NCBI RefSeq assembly: GCF_015500095.1
Contig: NZ_CP062983.1
Span: 4,340,001-4,404,000, forward strand
Origin: Phototrophicus methaneseepsis
GTDB taxonomy: Bacteria; Chloroflexota; Anaerolineae; Aggregatilineales; Phototrophicaceae
DNA: 64,000 bases
Direction of reading: 5' to 3'
Under the pieces are notes generated by a model, which ran no database searches, was not told the origin of the DNA, and was given only the letters and a program-made list of their open reading frames with translations. The translations under genes and the position numbers were made by a program. Positions within the stretch are counted from its first letter, which is position 1, and the number at the start of each line of letters is the position of its first letter. Below, piece after piece: positions 7,471 through 15,110 of this stretch.

Positions 7471-9996
7471 TTAGCCTCCAATCACATTACCGCTGCCACC
7501 AAGTTGGGATTCTTTCTTCACGGCTTTATCGTAACTAGCATCGGTAGCGGGTTGCACATTAACCTGCATCGTCGGATCAACCTTCACACTGACCTGCGCT
7601 TGAGCTGTTTCTATCGGCACAGGCACCGCACCATAAGCCGAAATTTCTGTCGGTAGCATCCGGGCACCGTGTTCCAGCCTGTCCACTTCGTTGCGTGCCT
7701 TGACCCATGAGACTCCCTGCGTCGTCTGCACCTGCTTGTCGAGCAGCTCGCGCGTCTGCGTCGGCATCTTGCCATCCGGTGATGTCTGCACCTCGCGCAC
7801 GATCTGATCCGTTTGCTGTGGAGTCAAACCCAGTCGAAGCGCCTGATTCACGAACAAGCCAAAGCGCGCCAAATCCTGCTGAATGGGTGATCCGCCCTTT
7901 TCCTGAGGCGTAACGCCCATCATCCGCGCCATGTGATCCGCGACTTGAATGTGATCCATGCCTGCATTTGCTGGTAGCCCGGACTGCTGACGATCTGACT
8001 GCACCTGACTCATGACATCGCCCAGGACGCTTGCCACATTCGATACGCCTTCTAGGCGAAGCTGGCCAAGCATCGCCCCTAGCGTGGAATGCGTGCCAGT
8101 GTGTGCACGAAGCGCATCAGAAACATGCTGTTCCATTTCCTCACTTTGCATCTCAGAAGCGTAAGTGCTGCGCTCCTGGCGACGCTGCTCATTCAGGTCA
8201 TTGTTGTTCGCTGTTGTTACGGGTGACTCTGGCGTAAACGTTCCCATTCGATACGTTCCCATACGACCTGGACGCACCCGATTAGGCAGGTTGCCAGGCA
8301 GCATCTCGCCTTCGGCATCCTCAAAGAATTCCGATCGCGTTCGGGCTTTTGGGCTGTCGCGTGATGCGCGTGGCAGCGTCCAGGTATCCAGTCCTTCCCC
8401 CACGGCAGGCACCAGCATGGGACGATTGATCACCTGCCCCTGTTCGTTGTAATCTGCTCTGTCAGGGTCACGATTGCTCAGCAGCTTAGCTCCGACAACT
8501 GGCCCTGCTACGCGTCCAACGATGGGTACATTGCGCGCGACCTGCCGTGTGACGCTCCCTTCGGTGAATTGCTCTGCCGCTTCGCCCAATGACGTGTTGC
8601 GTGCCCCCGGTAAATAAGCCAAAGTGCGAGCGGCCCCACTCAGCGTGTGCGATCCGCCAAAGCTGATCCCTGCTGCCTGAGCCATGGTCGCACCCTGGTT
8701 CAGGGCCGACATGCCTGCCAGCGCATTGGAGCCCACAGCAACGGCTGCGCCCGTCGCCAAGGCACCTGCGCCTGCTGTCGCCAGCGCTGCCGAACCGGGC
8801 GACAGCATCACGCCTCCTGTGACCTGACTCATCGCATTGAAAAGTCGATTGAAGCTGTTCCAGACCGCTTTGATGCCGGACCACATCGTAATCAGCATGA
8901 ACACCAGACAGATCACGCCGATACCCACGATAGCCGCTGCGCTGCCCGTCGCCGCACCTGCCAGAAAGAAGCCGATCACCAGCCCTTGAATGAGCGCAAT
9001 GATGACCGTCTGCACAATCAGTTCAATCCACTGATTGATGATGCTGTGGGCGATGCTCTCAGTGCGCTTGAAGAAGGCAAACAGAATGGCGATCCCAAAT
9101 GAAACGAAGGTGATACCCATCGCAATCGTGATCAGCAGATGCACGATCTGTTCCACAAGCCCAAACAGCAGCAGAGGCCAGGCTGTTAGCGCGCGCTGCT
9201 GAGACGCACCTGCGCGTGATACCGCTCGTGTGCGCGTCTGTGCTTCCACCCCATCCCAGGTGATCGGTGATGTATTGTGATCGAAATAACTGTCCGCCAG
9301 GTTCCAATCCATCGGCACCACCGAACTACCACCCGTTCCGGCCCAGGTCGACGGATTGGGATTTTGCATGTATAGCTCACAGCCCGGTGAATTCACTGGC
9401 TGCGCATAGCCCATCACATCCTCAGCGTGCCCGCGCAAATAAGCCATGGCAATATCCAATCCATCAATCGGACCTGGCCCGGTAGCACCGGGTAAATACA
9501 CATCGAACTGATCACACAGCGTCCCTAATTCAAGATCATTGGAATTGACCTGTGCCAGTGACGAGAAATCCCCGGCGTTGTTGTTCAGACCATTCAGCAC
9601 GCTGACGTACATCGCCTGACTGATGTTCAGTCGGAAGTCGTTCATACCCTGGTAAAGGCTTGGTCCAACCGTGAAGAACAGCGCGCCTGCCACATACCAG
9701 ATAATCGCGTTGCGCGGACTGACCACATCCAGCCGAATGATCGCCGCCAGCATATACGTCAACCCCAGTACCAGTACCAGCAGCGCGATGATAAACACAT
9801 ATCCCACAGCCACTTGTAAGCTGTCGTTGGTCTGGGCGATGATGGGCACAAAGGCATGCTCAATTAACCAGTCGTTGATCAATTTCACCGTATAGCCCGC
9901 CATCAGCACCGCTTTTTGCAGGCTCCAGTGAATTCCGGCGACCAGTACGATCAGGTTGTACTGAAGCTCATCCATCATCCTGGCGAAATCTGGCAT
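7471..9996 (-). CDS. VirB6/TrbL-like polytopic transfer protein
   Basis: The 841-residue protein has membrane segments at about residues 60-90 and 95-115, then a cluster from about 265 to 390 with VEQIVHLLITIAMGITFVSF, IELIVQTVIIALIQGLVIGF and AAAIVGIGVICLVFMLITMW. A Gly/Ala-rich stretch and a long hydrophilic C-terminal tail follow. VirB6/TrbL-type channel proteins of type IV secretion have this layout. A perfect AAGGAGG lies before the ATG, and the stop codon of the preceding lipoprotein overlaps that ribosome site, so the two are probably translationally coupled. A membrane channel role is inferred. Confidence 0.7.
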   Translation of the reverse strand: MPDFARMMDELQYNLIVLVAGIHWSLQKAVLMAGYTVKLINDWLIEHAFVPIIAQTNDSLQVAVGYVFIIALLVLVLGLTYMLAAIIRLDVVSPRNAIIWYVAGALFFTVGPSLYQGMNDFRLNISQAMYVSVLNGLNNNAGDFSSLAQVNSNDLELGTLCDQFDVYLPGATGPGPIDGLDIAMAYLRGHAEDVMGYAQPVNSPGCELYMQNPNPSTWAGTGGSSVVPMDWNLADSYFDHNTSPITWDGVEAQTRTRAVSRAGASQQRALTAWPLLLFGLVEQIVHLLITIAMGITFVSFGIAILFAFFKRTESIAHSIINQWIELIVQTVIIALIQGLVIGFFLAGAATGSAAAIVGIGVICLVFMLITMWSGIKAVWNSFNRLFNAMSQVTGGVMLSPGSAALATAGAGALATGAAVAVGSNALAGMSALNQGATMAQAAGISFGGSHTLSGAARTLAYLPGARNTSLGEAAEQFTEGSVTRQVARNVPIVGRVAGPVVGAKLLSNRDPDRADYNEQGQVINRPMLVPAVGEGLDTWTLPRASRDSPKARTRSEFFEDAEGEMLPGNLPNRVRPGRMGTYRMGTFTPESPVTTANNNDLNEQRRQERSTYASEMQSEEMEQHVSDALRAHTGTHSTLGAMLGQLRLEGVSNVASVLGDVMSQVQSDRQQSGLPANAGMDHIQVADHMARMMGVTPQEKGGSPIQQDLARFGLFVNQALRLGLTPQQTDQIVREVQTSPDGKMPTQTRELLDKQVQTTQGVSWVKARNEVDRLEHGARMLPTEISAYGAVPVPIETAQAQVSVKVDPTMQVNVQPATDASYDKAVKKESQLGGSGNVIGG

Positions 9997-10005
9997 GCTA
10001 CCTCC

Positions 10006-10665
10006 TTAGCAATAAGGATTGGGGGTGTTGGCCCAGGTGATGCGGTTTTCACCGTCACCATCCAATAAATAGGCGAACTGGCTCACGCTGCCAGCAGGGA
10101 CATAGGCCGCCAGACGATAGATGCGTGTTGCACCCGGTGGGAGCGGATCATAGTTTTCATGCGTCAAATCTGCGGCATTCATCGCCGCTTCGGATGTGTG
10201 CCATGTTCCGCTCTGTTCGCCATAGGCCGTGTTGATCCGCGTGATGAGCATCAAAGCGGGCGGAATCGTTTCGTAGGACTGAGTGCCCAAATTACTCACT
10301 TCTAGCTGCCAGGTCACCAGATGGTTCGAATCTACCGTCTGGACTGCGACATCCTGCAAGCGAAAGCGCAGATGAACTTCTGAATCTTCCTGACCCACTA
10401 AGACCGCATCTCCTATGTAGAAATCCTGCGGCGGCGCAATGGTGTAGGGCGTGGAAGACGGCAAAGGTGGCGGTAACAGGGTGCCCGGAAGCACAGTTGC
10501 CGTGGGCTGCGCCATGGTCGTAGGACAGGTGTAGTAAGGCAATTCACTGACGACTGTGCCACAGGCCAGCGCCGTAAACATCAATATCATGGGAGCAACC
10601 AGCAGGTAAATCGAGCGCATCAGCATCCAGCGCTGTAGCTGTTGAAGAGATTGGATTTCAGTCAT
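10006..10665 (-). CDS. Secreted lipoprotein of the transfer region, unknown function
   Basis: The 219-residue protein has an N-terminal hydrophobic helix ending in a lipobox (FTALAC, Cys about residue 35). A Pro/Thr linker leads to a beta-rich extracellular domain with VHLRFRLQDVAVQ and LVTWQLEVSNLGTQSYE, reminiscent of a DUF4352-like or telokin-like fold. The start could be Met1, Met14 or Met16; the later ones give a more usual signal peptide. It directly precedes the VirB6-like gene in the same operon. An outer-face role in the transfer apparatus is likely but unproven. Confidence 0.55.
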   Translation of the reverse strand: MTEIQSLQQLQRWMLMRSIYLLVAPMILMFTALACGTVVSELPYYTCPTTMAQPTATVLPGTLLPPPLPSSTPYTIAPPQDFYIGDAVLVGQEDSEVHLRFRLQDVAVQTVDSNHLVTWQLEVSNLGTQSYETIPPALMLITRINTAYGEQSGTWHTSEAAMNAADLTHENYDPLPPGATRIYRLAAYVPAGSVSQFAYLLDGDGENRITWANTPNPYC

Positions 10666-10740
10666 TGATTCTCTGCAGGGATATCGAGAGATTGATACAA
10701 TAAATGTGAATGATTCACACAGGAATCAACTTGAGATCCT

Positions 10741-11643
10741 ATGAAAACAGCGAATGATCGATTGGATTTGGCACGCCTATCATTAGAAGGATTGTCGGTT
10801 GGCGATGCTTTTGGTGATCGTTTCTTCATGCATGCTGACACCGCCAAAGCACTCATACAGGCACGGGCATTACCCAAAGATCCATGGGCATTCACCGATG
10901 ACACAAATATGGCTTTATCCATTTATGAAACGCTCCGTGTCCATCAGGAGATTCATCAGGCTAACCTGGGGAATAGCTTTGCTAAGCATTACGATCCCTC
11001 TCGAGGCTATGGCCCGGCTATGCATCGACTTCTTGCACGTATTGCTTCGGGAGATCCGTGGAAATCCGTATCCGAAGCACTCTTTGACGGACAAGGAAGT
11101 TTCGGCAATGGTGCAGCGATGCGGGTTGCGCCATTGGGTGCCTATTTCTTTGATGACATGGACAAAGTCGTTGCAGAAGCGCAGAAATCGGCTGAAATTA
11201 CACATGCTCACCCCGAAGGTATTGCTGGAGCCATTGCTGTGGCTGTCGCCGATGCTGTCGCAGTTCGCTACACCGAGAAAGCAGCGCCTGATCGGGTGGC
11301 TTATCTGAACGAAATACTTCCCTTTGTCCCAGATAGCGAAGTCAGAAGCGGTATTGCTCGAGCACGCGACATTCGATCCCGAGTTGTGGATCACGTCATT
11401 GGAATGATTGGGAATAGTTACCGAATTACTGCGCAAGATACTGTTCCTTTTACCCTCTGGTGTGCTGGCGAAAGTCTCAATAGCTTCGAAGATGCCATGT
11501 GGTTGACGGCATCAGCGTTGGGTGACGTGGATACAAACTGTGCCATTGTCGGAGGCATCGTCTCCCTGTATGTGGGTCAAGCAGGCATTCCTCAAGAATG
11601 GATTGACAAACGCGAACCGTTACCTTCATGGGCATTCCCTTAA
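10741..11643 (+). CDS. ADP-ribosylglycohydrolase (DraG/ARH family)
   Basis: The 300-residue enzyme has the ordered motifs of the family: GDAFG near residue 21, FTDDTNM near 58 (metal-binding Asp residues), GNGAAMR near 122, THAHPEG near 155, and DVDTNCAIVGG near 260 (second metal cluster). These enzymes remove ADP-ribose from proteins or nucleic acids using two divalent metal ions. It is transcribed away from the lipoprotein gene and ends overlapping by 4 bases the convergent broken gene at 11640. As cargo of a mobile element beside a TIR gene, it may counter ADP-ribosylating toxins, or act in NAD-linked signalling. That role is inference; the family call is firm. Confidence 0.85.
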   Translation: MKTANDRLDLARLSLEGLSVGDAFGDRFFMHADTAKALIQARALPKDPWAFTDDTNMALSIYETLRVHQEIHQANLGNSFAKHYDPSRGYGPAMHRLLARIASGDPWKSVSEALFDGQGSFGNGAAMRVAPLGAYFFDDMDKVVAEAQKSAEITHAHPEGIAGAIAVAVADAVAVRYTEKAAPDRVAYLNEILPFVPDSEVRSGIARARDIRSRVVDHVIGMIGNSYRITAQDTVPFTLWCAGESLNSFEDAMWLTASALGDVDTNCAIVGGIVSLYVGQAGIPQEWIDKREPLPSWAFP

Positions 11644-12711
11644 GGAATCAAGCCCGGCTGATTACCCGGTTCGAGCAGCAGGGTAAAAGATGTCTCACGG
11701 TTTCCGCCACGACCCTGTGTGACATTCCACACCTTGCCAAAATACGGAACAACCACCTGCACCTCAGCAGAAGTCACAACGTCTAGCTGAGCAAAACCCT
11801 GGGCATCTGTGATGGCTGTGCCATCACGCGATTCGTACCCATCTCCACCACACGCACCGAAATACCCGCTACCCCTTCAGCAGGATCAACAGCTCGGTTG
11901 CCATTCTCGTCATAAGCAACCACGACAGATGCCGTGAGCTGCCCCGCTGCAACAGGTGTTGCCGTTGGCTGTTGGCGTGACGGAGCAGCGACTAGCTCCA
12001 CCTTCACAGCAGGCTGAGGAACCGGTGAAGGTGTTGGGCTTTCCGAGGCTGGCATGATGAGCATATTTTCTGATCCCCTGAATCGCATCCAGTCCAACCA
12101 CATAGCCGTCACTCTGGCTATGCTTCTTTTGAGCGCTGCGGATTGTCAGTGTATGGGTTCCAGAATCGACAAAATACACCTGCGTACCTGGAAAGTGCAG
12201 ATCAGCGGCATAGGCATCGACTGTATCAATGATCTCACCATCCACCACCACATCAAAAATGCCCATGTTGCGAGCAGCGACATAGCGAATCCGCAGCCCT
12301 TCGCCCTCAAATGGAAATGTCACATGACTGGTGACGTTCTCGCTGCGGTGATACTGTCCACGACTGGCTTCTGTGATCTGTCGCGCTTGCCAGGGCGTGC
12401 TGTACTGCACAAGCGGGTGATCCGACTCGAAGCTGTACCAGCCAGGATAGGGCGGCGGCTCGTGCGTGGCATTTGGCAATGGCTCCATTGGCTGCGGTGG
12501 AGCGGGGCAACAGAATAGTGCCAAACGGGAAATCCGTCGCCGTCGGCGGGATATAGACACCCGGCATCACGGCGCTGATCTCCAGCACCCGTGAATATGG
12601 GATAACAATCCAGAATAACGATAACAGTCTGGTAAATAGCCATCTCCAATCGCTCAGGCTGACGCCATACCGCTCCCAGAGAACGCGATTGTAAGGCAGC
12701 AGACGTATCAA
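11640..12711 (-). pseudogene. Frameshifted secreted Pro-rich protein with beta domains
   Basis: Protein-like sequence is spread over several minus-strand frames. In order it reads IPPTATDFPFGTILLP, then PNATHEPPPYPGWYSFES through GYVVGLDAIQG (a carbohydrate-binding-like beta domain), then ASESPTPSPVPQPAV and ASVVVAYDENGNRAVDP, then SRDGTAITDAQGFAQLDV to the final stop at 11640. Each switch needs a one-base change: near CCCC about 12510, near AGAAAATATG about 12068, and near GATGGGTAC about 11842. The last domain resembles a Cna-B/SdrD-like repeat. The upstream limit is unclear because the sequence merges with the membrane protein gene near 12600. The stop overlaps the DraG stop. It is either a decayed surface protein or a run of sequencing errors. 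Confidence 0.65.
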
Positions 12712-13471
12712 GTTGATCCATAATCAGACGTTCCACTCGTTTCAGCCGATAAAATGTATACAAGCGCTGTGGGTAAATCAACAGCGCAATCCAGCAATAT
12801 GGAAACAACATCAGCATAAAAAAGAGTACAGTCGGGTAGACAAAGGGTTGAAAGACCTGAGCGGCATAAGCTGAATCGCCTACACGGAAGATCGTCATGA
12901 CTGCCGCTGAAATCGAGCCAAGGGTGGTCATCGCAAAACTTCCAAAGAAGAGCAGGATGCAAGTCTGCTTAAAGCGCATAGCAGCAATTTGCTCGTTGCG
13001 CCACATCGAGAGTGTACTCCACATGAAACCAAAACCAATAAAAGCAAGCACAACGGTATCTCTGGCACCGATGATAATCAGGCGCAGGTCCGTCAGCATT
13101 ATTGGCTCAAAAAGCACATAAAGGATGTAGCTCAACAAGCCGAGTCCAATAGCAGCCGGAGCAAGATAATTCAACAATCCAAAGCGCGATCGATAGCTGC
13201 CCACTTCCTGCAACATTTGCAAATACAGATGACAGACCCAGATCAGGCAGATGAATTTCAGATACAGCGCCACCGGCTGTCCGCCAAAGCGTTGATCCAA
13301 CGCAGCCTCAGACGCCCGTCCCCAGAATGACAGAGCCAGAATGCTCAGGAAGAATAGCAGCCACATCTGTCGACCAGTGGCTTCGACCAGCTTCCCTTTA
13401 AGGCCTGCTCGTATAAAAATCAGAATGAAAATCACCCAAACGCCGGTAATGACCTCGGCTCTTAGCTCCAT
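12320..13471 (-). CDS. Polytopic membrane protein, MAB_1171c/DUF6545-like, with altered C-terminus
   Basis: From the ATG at 13471 the protein begins MELRAEVITGVW and has about seven or eight hydrophobic helices over the first ~230 residues. A cytoplasmic segment follows with LKRVERLIMDQLDT and LEMAIYQTVIVILD. This topology and the final helix pattern resemble the MAB_1171c type, which often accompanies ImmA/IrrE peptidases, as here. After VILD, near 12600, the frame leaves protein-like sequence and the remaining ~90 residues (Arg/Ser-rich) look non-coding, so a frameshift is likely. The longer start at 13528 is unlikely because it overlaps the ImmA gene. Confidence 0.6.
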   Translation of the reverse strand: MELRAEVITGVWVIFILIFIRAGLKGKLVEATGRQMWLLFFLSILALSFWGRASEAALDQRFGGQPVALYLKFICLIWVCHLYLQMLQEVGSYRSRFGLLNYLAPAAIGLGLLSYILYVLFEPIMLTDLRLIIIGARDTVVLAFIGFGFMWSTLSMWRNEQIAAMRFKQTCILLFFGSFAMTTLGSISAAVMTIFRVGDSAYAAQVFQPFVYPTVLFFMLMLFPYCWIALLIYPQRLYTFYRLKRVERLIMDQLDTSAALQSRSLGAVWRQPERLEMAIYQTVIVILDCYPIFTGAGDQRRDAGCLYPADGDGFPVWHYSVAPLHRSQWSHCQMPRTSRRPILAGTASSRITRLCSTARPGKRDRSQKPVVDSITAARTSPVM

Positions 13472-13497
13472 ATAGACAATAATCTCACGGTTCAACC

Positions 13498-14016
13498 TCA
13501 CACATCGAAGGCCATGCTGTCCACCCACTTTCGCAGTGCTTCATTGGATGAGCTCTGACCCATCACTTCGACCTGGCGCCGTTTGGGCAGCAAAGATTTC
13601 TGAATCACAAACACAAACATTTCTGCTTCCTGCTCTTCCGGATCCTGGCGCAACGGGAGTCCCGCTTTTCTGAGCCGCCCCTGCGGTTGCAGTGTTTGAA
13701 GCAGCTTCAACAGCTCAGGCGGCAGCACCTGATCAATGGGACGACAGGCATGATTCAGAACGATATGGCCGATTTCATGCAGGATGCTGTGAGCCTGATG
13801 GATGGGATGGGTACGGTCATTGTAGAAGATGTAATGTGCAGTCTCAGCTCGGACCCACATGGCCGAGAGTCCTGGATTAAATGCAAAAGGCACCAGGATA
13901 ATCTCACGTCGAAGCAAGCATTCGACGTGACGGATAAATCCGTTTAATTCGAAGTGATCGAAATCATAGTCCAGCTTATCGATTACCGCTTTGACCGCGT
14001 CCTGCTTCTGTGTCAT
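13498..14016 (-). CDS. ImmA/IrrE-type metallopeptidase
   Basis: The 172-residue protein has the zinc-peptidase motif HEIGHIVLNH near residue 80 and a downstream Glu-containing segment EEQEAEMFVFVI near 128, as in ImmA/IrrE proteins. In ICEBs1-like elements these peptidases cut the element's repressor and so trigger excision. No XRE-type repressor gene is adjacent, but a palindromic operator lies in the divergent region upstream (14131-14150). It is followed by the membrane protein gene whose start is 27 bases beyond its stop. The start ATG at 14016 lacks a strong ribosome site. A regulatory role is inferred. Confidence 0.8.
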   Translation of the reverse strand: MTQKQDAVKAVIDKLDYDFDHFELNGFIRHVECLLRREIILVPFAFNPGLSAMWVRAETAHYIFYNDRTHPIHQAHSILHEIGHIVLNHACRPIDQVLPPELLKLLQTLQPQGRLRKAGLPLRQDPEEQEAEMFVFVIQKSLLPKRRQVEVMGQSSSNEALRKWVDSMAFDV

Positions 14017-14083
14017 GATGTCTCAACGCTCCTGAGCAGACTTTACGATCCTTGAAAAGTCCTTTCAGGATCAGCCTGTGCCA

Positions 14084-14092
14084 ATTAGGACA
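14084..14092. promoter_or_regulatory. Candidate half-site TTAGGACAT
   Basis: This nonamer repeats one arm (TTAGGACAT) of the palindrome at 14131-14150, about 47 bases away on the side of the ImmA gene. A second, weaker site for the same regulator is plausible. Just beside it, 14047-14072 holds an imperfect inverted repeat with GATCCT and AGGATC ends. Confidence 0.4.
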
Positions 14093-14130
14093 TGCCTATA
14101 TTACATTTTGCATTTCCAGATGTCTTGGTT

Positions 14131-14150
14131 AATGTCCTATTTAGGACATT
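14131..14150. promoter_or_regulatory. Palindromic operator AATGTCCTATTTAGGACATT
   Basis: The arms AATGTCCTA and TAGGACATT are perfect reverse complements of 9 bases around a TT centre. The site lies between the divergent ImmA-like and primase-like genes, 59 bases before the latter. Such a site would suit a dimeric phage-type repressor controlling both directions. The repressor itself is not visible in the window. Confidence 0.65.
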
Positions 14151-14208
14151 GCTGTGTCGTGCCGCGTGTTAATCTGCTCTCAATTCACACATGACATAAG
14201 GAGCGCAG

Positions 14209-14910
14209 ATGATGACTTCAATCCAACAACCCTCACAACAGTGGGAAATCGCTGCCTGTAAGATCGTAGCGATAGCTGAAGATGGACTCTGGTCGTCTGG
14301 AGGCGAATGCGCTCTCGCCTATTTGCTGGAGCGCGGCTTAACGGTCCATACAATTCGTAGTGCCCGACTCGGATACGTATCTGGTCGTATTGGTGAAAGG
14401 CGTGACATTGCGGGTTTAGATGTGCCCTGTGGCATGATCATTCCCTGGTTTGCAGCAGATATGCTGTGGGCGGTCAGTGTGCGCCAGGATGAGCATCCGA
14501 GACACGTCCAGATTGCAGGTGGCAGCAAGGAGGGACTCTATAATGCAGATTCCTTGCGGCACAACCTCATTGCCCTGATCTGTGACTGCGAAGTAGGTGT
14601 TCTGCTAATTCAGCAGGAAGCAGGTGATCTCGTCGCGCCAGTGACGCTGCGTAGCGCCACTGCTCGCCTGACGGCCCGCTGGTATGGCAAACTCATGGGT
14701 CAACGACAGATACTGATCGCCAATGGTCAAGGCATGGCGGGACAAAGAGGCACGCGCGATCTACTTAAATTCTCGCCACGCCTCAAGCAACTCAGGCTTC
14801 CCGAAGGAAAAACCATCCCTGATTTTTTACTGAATGGCGGAGACATCCATGCCTGGATTTCCGAGGCATTACAAGAAATGCAGCCGGAGGTGAACCGCAA
14901 TGTCTACTAA
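14209..14910 (+). CDS. Primase-like TOPRIM protein with lost catalytic residues
   Basis: The 233-residue protein follows the pattern of element-encoded DnaG-like primase fragments: ALAYLLERGLTVHTIRSARLGYV near residue 45, GMIIPWFAADMLWAV (about 90), and RHVQIAGGSKEGLYNADSL (about 110). The TOPRIM core comes next. Where relatives have a Glu-centred EGE motif, this one reads ICDCEVGVLL, and where they have DADEAG it reads NGQGMAG, so the metal-binding Asp pair is missing. It probably cannot make primers; it may instead bind DNA or be decaying. AAGGAG precedes the ATG. It is the first gene rightward from the operator and overlaps the next small ORF. Confidence 0.65.
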   Translation: MMTSIQQPSQQWEIAACKIVAIAEDGLWSSGGECALAYLLERGLTVHTIRSARLGYVSGRIGERRDIAGLDVPCGMIIPWFAADMLWAVSVRQDEHPRHVQIAGGSKEGLYNADSLRHNLIALICDCEVGVLLIQQEAGDLVAPVTLRSATARLTARWYGKLMGQRQILIANGQGMAGQRGTRDLLKFSPRLKQLRLPEGKTIPDFLLNGGDIHAWISEALQEMQPEVNRNVY

Positions 14911-15070
14911 ATCCAATAAGCCGGAGGAGATGCTGTTGCGTGTCATCCGAGTCGCAGAACTTCTCGCTAAGGGCGCGGCTATTACCGCAGAAAATAGGCA
15001 AGATAGCCAACCAACTCGTGAAACCGATCCCGAGCAAAAAACACAGGCTATGCATTTTCATGTCAGCTGA
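14900..15070 (+). CDS. Small ORF of 56 codons, translationally coupled to the primase-like gene
   Basis: ATG at 14900 lies inside the last codons of the primase-like gene in another frame, and a perfect GGAGGTGA ribosome site sits at the right distance. The product is helical and charged: a basic/acidic start, then LLRVIRVAELLAKGAAI, then a polar Gln/Glu-rich tail. It ends 40 bases before the recombinase. No family is recognised. The ribosome site and the fixed overlap argue that it is real. Small partners next to serine recombinases sometimes control the direction of recombination, but nothing in the sequence proves that here. Confidence 0.6.
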   Translation: MSTKSNKPEEMLLRVIRVAELLAKGAAITAENRQDSQPTRETDPEQKTQAMHFHVS

Positions 15071-15110
15071 AAACACACCCGTCTCAACAAAAACTCAGTG
15101 AGTATGTTTC

